64,000 bases of DNA from Rhizopus arrhizus (Eukaryota > Mucoromycota > Mucoromycetes > Mucorales > Rhizopodaceae): positions 1,054,001 to 1,118,000 of the forward strand of contig JAKZZE010000004.1 of NCBI GenBank assembly GCA_024220505.1, given 5' to 3'. A program made the position numbers and the translations under genes. Positions 58,669 to 64,000 of this stretch are shown here, piece after piece. The notes beneath the pieces were generated by a model, which saw nothing but the letters and a program-made list of their open reading frames with translations, searched no databases and was not told the DNA's origin. Within the stretch, counting starts at the first letter, position 1, and every line of letters begins with the position of its first letter.

Positions 58669-59825
58669 CAGTGACCCGCAAAACTGTCCCAATGTTTCGT
58701 AATTTTCTCTTCTAGGGCTTGTAGCACCATAGTTGTTAAGCTAATGTACACCTTATTGTATATCATTCGATAGCCAAAATCTTGTAATACCAAAAAATGT
58801 AAAGCAAAAATAAATCAAAACAGCGCAGACGGAGATAGAGGGGATAGAAAACAAGCGGTGCATTGGGACAGTTTTGCGGCACTTTTGAAAAAAAACAAAA
58901 AACGATGAAATAGTGACCCACAATTTGTATAGATGTACCAAGCTTCTTACAAATGTGCATTGTATGTCTCTAAGTCGAACTTTACTCACTGCTGAAGTTT
59001 TGAACTCCTACTGATTTATTACTCGCTCATTATATCTCAACATGAAACAAGTCTCTCAAGATACAGTTGTTCAAGCAATTTCTTTACTTAAACAAAGTAA
59101 GTCGGTTCGAGAAGTGGAAAGGATTGCTAGCTTAAGTAAGAGTACTGTTGGGAGACTCCGAAAAACCCATTGCTTTGGACTTGGAAAGCCAAAAGGCGGT
59201 CGACCCAAGTTACTATCTGCGGCTGATGAACGCTATTGTGTGCGCCAAGTGACCAAAAGCCGCATATCCAGTGCAACAAAGGTGGCTAAGGAGCTAGAAA
59301 AAGACACTGGAAGAAAAGTAAGTGCGGAAAACGTGTGCGGAACCCTCCATAAGGTCGGTCTTGGTGCGATTGGGAAGCCAAAGAAGTCTTTGCTTAGTGC
59401 GAAAAACATCCGTAAAAGACTTTCATGGTGTATGGCTCACAAGGACTGGACAATAGATGACTGGAAACCCGTTGTTTGGTCAGGGGAGACGAAAATCAAT
59501 AGATTTGACTCTGGTGGACGCACATGGACTTGGATTTGATCCGGAGAAAGCCTGAAATCCCATCACGTCAAGATGACCGTTAAACACGGTGGAGGCAATA
59601 TCATGCTGTGGAGTGCCATTACCTATGCTTGGGTTGGTTGGATGTGCAAAATCGATGATAATATGGATAAAACACTGTACAAAGAGATTTTGGAGGATGA
59701 ACTGGAGCGTACAATTGAGTATGGAACCAATAAGCTAGGGCTAGAAAGACATCAGGTGATTTTCCGGATGGTTGTAACTTTGCTGCCGTCGGACTTTAAA
59801 ATTTTCAATTTCCTTATTAGGAAAT
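58669..59825 (+). mobile_element. Tc1-G, truncated Tc1-like transposon
   Basis: Left end CAGTGACCCGCAAAACTGTC after TA, inside the K2 transposase. An inverted copy of the tip (TTGGGACAGTTTTGCGG) ends near 58879, making a 211-base unit like the terminal repeats of Tc1-A and Tc1-B. The right half is missing; K3 begins at 59826. Confidence 0.75.
59042..59766 (+). pseudogene. Tc1-G transposase, damaged and truncated
   Basis: Starts MKQVSQDTVVQAISLLKQ with a helix-turn-helix (SLSKSTVGRLRK). The first catalytic Asp is replaced (WSGETKIN where other copies have SDET) and a TGA follows TWTWI at 59537-59539. Translation resumes with VKHGGGNIMLWSAITYA and stops resembling Tc1 after HQVIF, just before the second Asp. 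It is a lineage distinct from the other Tc1 copies here. Confidence 0.8.
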
Positions 59826-61956
59826 CACTGCACATAATTGTTATTTACAAAGTATGATAGCCCTCAGATATACCTCAGTTAATCGGGATTTATCATATTT
59901 AATGCAGCGTTATTGCAGTATGCCAAGTTGAACCAGTTTACGTTGAATGTTAACTATTTCAGTGCGATAACCAAGTATCACTGTTTGGCAACGCGCCGCT
60001 TCATTATTCTTTTAACGATGAAACACAAGCATGATGCCTTTCTATTGGACCTTACATGCTTGCGTTTCTCTTTAATACCACTTCTTTATTGGCTTGTTAC
60101 CTTTTCCTAATGCTTCCTTATTCGTCTGTTGCTCTTTAACAATGCTTCCTTATTGGCTTATTATGGCTATATTTAGCTTTGGATGATTTATATTGGGAAA
60201 TAAAATAGGCTTAAAACACGGTATTATTGGTCAAAAATGTAGTTTTATTCATTTATTTTTGGGCTTTATTGCCATATTGATTATATATTATTGGTTCATT
60301 CCAGTATTACAAAAGGGTAGGGGAAGGAGGGAAAGCGAGCAGGGGATCCATGGAAACGATTAAATATAAAAATTTAAACGGTAGATGCAAAAAAAAAGGA
60401 AAATACACTTACCTTGACCATAGAAGCAGCAAACAAAAGAGCGTAGTAAATAAAACCCATAAAGAAAAGCGCGCCAGTAGTAAAAAGGATCCAAAGCTAT
60501 AGGAGGTTATAGACAACATGGAACAACAGAAGCCAAAGCATCTAAAATTGTATAAAATAAAATATTAATAAAAGTAAACCATGATATACTTGATTTATTT
60601 ACCTTAAAGCTCTTTTACTAACAAAACAGGATGCCAAGACATCCATAAAGCTTCAGCCACGAACTAAAGGAATCCAATTTTACTTTTAATAAAGATTACT
60701 GAAAGATATGAATGTATTTACCTTTTGAGCAGATATACAAACTAAAGGAACTACAGCAGCCATGGATACATGTATGAATGTCTACTACAGCATGTTAGAA
60801 CTAAAGTTTTCTTTTTTTCTTTTTCTTTTTCTTTTTTTTTTTTTTACTTACCTTGCGATAACCGGAGCGATGTTGAAAAAGGAAATTGCTGAACAGAAAG
60901 AAAAAAAAAGGAACAAAATTTCGAAAAGGAAATCTTTTTATATTTTTTTTTTTTGCTATACTAAGACTGAGTTTCATTGTAAACTCGATGATATTTAAGA
61001 AAGATTCAATTTTGATGCCAAGCTCACTTATCTTTATTTCAAATTACCCTTATAACAATATGTCTGATCGTGGTATTCAATTCAACCCTGCTCCTGCCAA
61101 TGCTCGTGGCTCTAACTTTGTTGGGCAACCAATCGCTGTTCCTTCTCGTGATGTTGCTCCTGAGCTTGCTTCAAGCGATGCCATTCCTGATAGCTTTGCC
61201 TATCCTAGGCCTGGCTTTCCTCCCATGACTCATGTTCAGAAGCGAATGCGTGAAGCCGAAGACATGGAGACTGATGAAGTATCTCTTTCTTTTTCCATTT
61301 ATATGGAGCTAAGAAAAGAAAATGATGGTTTGAAAGAGATGCTTCGAAAAGAGCAAGAGGAAAAGCGGGCCTTGAAAGTAGCATACAGCAAGCTCAAAGA
61401 AGCATACGATGAGCTTGAAGCAGAATCAGGCAAAGGCGCAAAGCCGATTGCTACTGCTGTCAAAGTAAGAACATTAAAATTCAATTTTAAACAAATATAC
61501 TAATCGCTTTTCTCTGAAATATAGGATGCTGTGAGAAATCACTACAACGACCTACCCCAGACATCTCAATATGTTCTTGAAAAGCCTCTGAAGTCTGCTG
61601 AAAATCAAAGAGTATTTAAATTACTGCAGGATTATGTGAATAGCCATTATTCATTTAAAAATACCAACAACCGCGATTTGCGCAAGTACCTCGAGCGCCA
61701 ATATTATACAAAGAAGGCGGGAATATCCACGGGTGAGGAGGAAGATCCAGTTGAAGAATTCATAAGAAAACGAAAAGCAGCAAAAGTCACCCGTAGAAGC
61801 GCTGTAAGTGCCACATAAAATATTGTAATCGCATAACTAACTTTGTTTTTTAGAAAACAAGAGCTCGTAAGGCTATATACGAGCAGTACAAGGATCAAGG
61901 CGTTTACGAAAGTTATCCAAACTGTGAGTATTTGCTTCAACAGCAATACATGTCTG
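59826..61956. mobile_element. K3, truncated member of the K family
   Basis: Left end CACTGCACATAATTG, then about 2.1 kb nearly identical to K1 41431-43575. The match ends abruptly inside exon 3 of the companion gene after CATGTCTG. No transposase gene follows. Confidence 0.82.
61060..61956 (+). pseudogene. K3 companion gene (K-ORF1), truncated
   Basis: Exons 61060-61464, 61525-61803 and 61854-61956 (cut). Exon sizes equal those of K1. Codon 23 is CAA, so the K1 nonsense change is private to K1. Reads MSDRGIQFNPAPANARGSNF with the same coiled coil and basic region, but the last third is missing. Confidence 0.8.
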
Positions 61957-62431
61957 GGGTGATTGGGACTTCAGGCCACGATGGATAAACCATTAGATAT
62001 ACAGTTCAATCGGAGATATATTTACAGTCCAAATATGGAAACAAGGGTTTTTGAGTATGGAGAATACGATGCCGCAGTTTAAATACTAAAATTCCGACAA
62101 TTTGCTGCTCTAATCGCAGAATTTGGCACTTTTTTCATGTTCCGTAAATGTAGTCCAATCCTGTTATCACGTAGCTTATCCATTAGGTACCAGACATTGT
62201 AATTAATGCACTCAATTATAAAACTTTTGATTTTCTCTGCATCACTCCTGCTAGCTTTTTTAAAATACGTATACACGAAATTTTCTTTAAATTTGGCATA
62301 AAATAGTCATTGTAAGTAATGAAAGAGATACACAGAACAATGTTCGTATTTAGTTACGGTTAAAAAACATCTTGCAACCCATGAAAAGCATAAATTAATT
62401 TAACTGCAAGTGGGACACAATAATATTATTT
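61957..62431. other. Unassigned segment after the K3 breakpoint
   Basis: No relation seen to K1 or to other elements in the window. Short ORFs only. Confidence 0.4.
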
Positions 62432-62521
62432 TCCTCTTCTGACAGATAGTTAAAATAGCTTGGTTGGAGAAGTGTGACCTTTCTAAGGTGCGGTTCCTGG
62501 GTTCGATACCCGTAGGAGGAA
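62432..62521 (+). tRNA. tRNA-like relic, possibly tRNA-Arg(TCT)
   Basis: A-box-like TAGCTTGGTTGG (62456-62467) and B box GGTTCGATACC (62500-62510). The D arm folds (GCTT/AAGT), a loop TTTCTAA could hold anticodon TCT, and the 3' strand AGGAGGA can pair with TCCTCTT at 62432. But about 17 extra bases lie between that acceptor strand and the D arm, and the anticodon and T stems have mismatches. Best read as a tRNA pseudogene or tRNA-derived repeat head. Confidence 0.35.
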
Positions 62522-63379
62522 CAGTTTTACTTTTATGGAAAATTTTGTTCAATCATCTATTTTGGTTACAAAATCTAAATTCGATGTAAGCCACAAAGGA
62601 AATGAAGTTACTTCTTAAAATCTTTTTCCTTTTTTTTTCTTTTTGTAACTGCAAATTATCAAGCGGAAGTACAACCACCTCCATTACGTCGCCGTAGACT
62701 GAACAGAAGATGAGAGCAGACCTTTACCTAGTTCTGATAACAATAGTACCCTTTCGGTCGAATAAGCTACAAGTAGATTACTGGAAGTTGTGCGAAACAG
62801 AGATATAGATAACCTTCAAACAGCATCAGAAGCATTGTACAATGCTATGGTCGCAGAACAAAGTACTTCAAATACAACATAATAAACGTAAAAGATATTA
62901 GAAAACACGAACAATTTTTTACAAAGATATCTGTTATATACCTTTTCGATGTGATAGAGGTATTTTAATGTAAATTACTTAAACTTATATGAAGTGACAA
63001 TTTTTTTTTTATGTAATCAGTGCATCAATATATGTTAACTTTTATTTGCACACCAAAAGCACTATTATGCTCTTGCTTATAATTTTTCTTTGCCTAAAAA
63101 TTACAGACTGTTTTAGTTTCTTTTTTATACCTATTATCGAATATAAATACACATGCAATAAAAAACTAAACAGCAAAGAGAAATGTATCGAATCCAATAA
63201 AAAACTTACTTTTTTTTCTAATACGAATTATAATGAGAACAATACATTTAATCAGAACATTTTAAAATTAAATTAAAAATAAGCTTGTAATTAACGAAAT
63301 AGTCTAAAACCGATATGAATTAATATTTCTAAAGTATATTTACGAATGATATTGTGTTATTATATAAAAGTATATATGT
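62522..63379. other. AT-rich region without recognisable genes
   Basis: A 76-codon ORF at 63046 starts with a hydrophobic, signal-like stretch but is composed mostly of codons expected from AT-rich DNA; I do not support it as a gene. Confidence 0.5.
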
Positions 63380-63790
63380 TATTATCATTTTAGAACATTA
63401 ACTAAATGTAGTTGACATTGGTAAATATAAGTCTTAATACAAGATTATAGCTAAATAAAATATAAGTTTATTTAAATAAGGTCATACAATCAATTCCAAT
63501 TAAATATATTCTTTTAGAATATGTTTTGTATTTATGAGAGTCTTTGATAAGAAGAAGTATTAACTAAAGTAACAAAATCCAATCAAATGTCAAATATCTC
63601 TCTAATCTTTCACATAATTGAAATAGCGTTATTCAAATCAGTGAAAAAATCCCAGAGTAAAAGATAAATATATGACAGGCATACAAACGAACAGACGAAA
63701 GCTTTTCACAACCATAATTATAAATGACATTTGCTAAAGTACCTTACAGTTAAAGAAACGCTTACAATAGAGGATATTAAGCTACTGAGA
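63380..63790 (-). mobile_element. Decayed LTR-c copy
   Basis: Reverse complement of much of the solo LTR at 25115-25681, with many substitutions and small gaps; clear blocks include ATATAAGTCTTAATACAAGA and TAAGAAGAAGTATTAACT-like sequence. No flanking duplication visible. Confidence 0.7.
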
Positions 63791-64000
63791 AACATTCCAA
63801 TTCATATTATTTTTTTTACAAAATAAAAAAAGAAAACAAATACTAAAAAGATATTGTTTAATATAATTAATACCATTTTCATAAATACAGTAAATTGGTT
63901 AAGAAACAACTGATGTAAAAATAATAATTATTTAAATATTAAGAGTAACTTAAAAATTATGATAAATTCTAAAATTAATAAATGTGTGTTGTATTAGTAT
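63791..64000. other. AT-rich end of window
   Basis: Nothing recognisable. Confidence 0.5.

Noticed and set aside
61956..61968. GGTGATTGGG at the K3 breakpoint, also present at the K1 right tip (50651)
   Set aside because: It suggested an internally deleted K3, but the following bases do not continue into CAGTG, so a 10-base match may be chance.
63046..63276. 76-codon ORF with hydrophobic start
   Set aside because: AT-driven codon content and no recognisable features beyond a chance signal-like stretch.

Overview
The window is AT-rich eukaryotic DNA. Its genes have short introns (about 50-60 bp) with GT/AG borders, and one intron carries a yeast-like TACTAAT branch site. The host genes look fungal, and the dense mix of Tc1/mariner transposons and chromodomain Ty3/gypsy retrotransposons suggests an early-diverging fungus, probably Mucoromycota. 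That placement is inferred from gene style and element content; there is no rRNA or other marker in the window.

Bases 1-9522 hold three intact host genes: a seven-exon KDM5/JARID1-type histone demethylase (+), a two-exon AAAP-family amino acid transporter (+), and a DED1/DDX3-type DEAD-box RNA helicase (-) whose start lies in a small upstream exon. The transporter and the helicase converge on a 212 bp gap. Bases 9523-10715 hold no gene I can support.

From 10716 to 61956 almost everything is mobile DNA, much of it nested. 10716-14988 is a mosaic of LTR pieces. From 14991 to about 41430 lies a minus-strand Ty3/gypsy element (Gyp-1) with a -1 frameshift signal between gag and pol. It is broken by Tc1-A (15639-17284) and Tc1-B (21209-40619). 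Tc1-B contains a plus-strand chromovirus, Gyp-2 (22329-40275). Gyp-2 contains a solo LTR (25115-25681), Tc1-C1 (25786-29063, itself hit by Tc1-E at 26894-28530), Tc1-D (30126-37765, itself hit by the intact chromovirus Gyp-3 at 30858-36846) and another solo LTR (38879-39219). Target-site duplications and exact element sizes recovered by subtraction support most of these nestings.

From 41431 to 61956 lie three copies (K1, K2, K3) of a large DNA transposon family that I cannot name precisely. Its ends are CACTG. It carries an intron-containing plus-strand gene for an unrecognised coiled-coil protein that converges on a minus-strand gene for a large transposase resembling the CACTA/Tnp2 group. 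K1 has both ends; K2 and K3 are incomplete. K1 was hit by a solo LTR and a decayed Tc1, and K2 by an intact Tc1 (Tc1-C2) and by Tc1-G. This two-gene family is the best candidate here for something not yet described.

The last 2 kb hold a tRNA-like relic, a decayed LTR and otherwise AT-rich DNA without visible genes.
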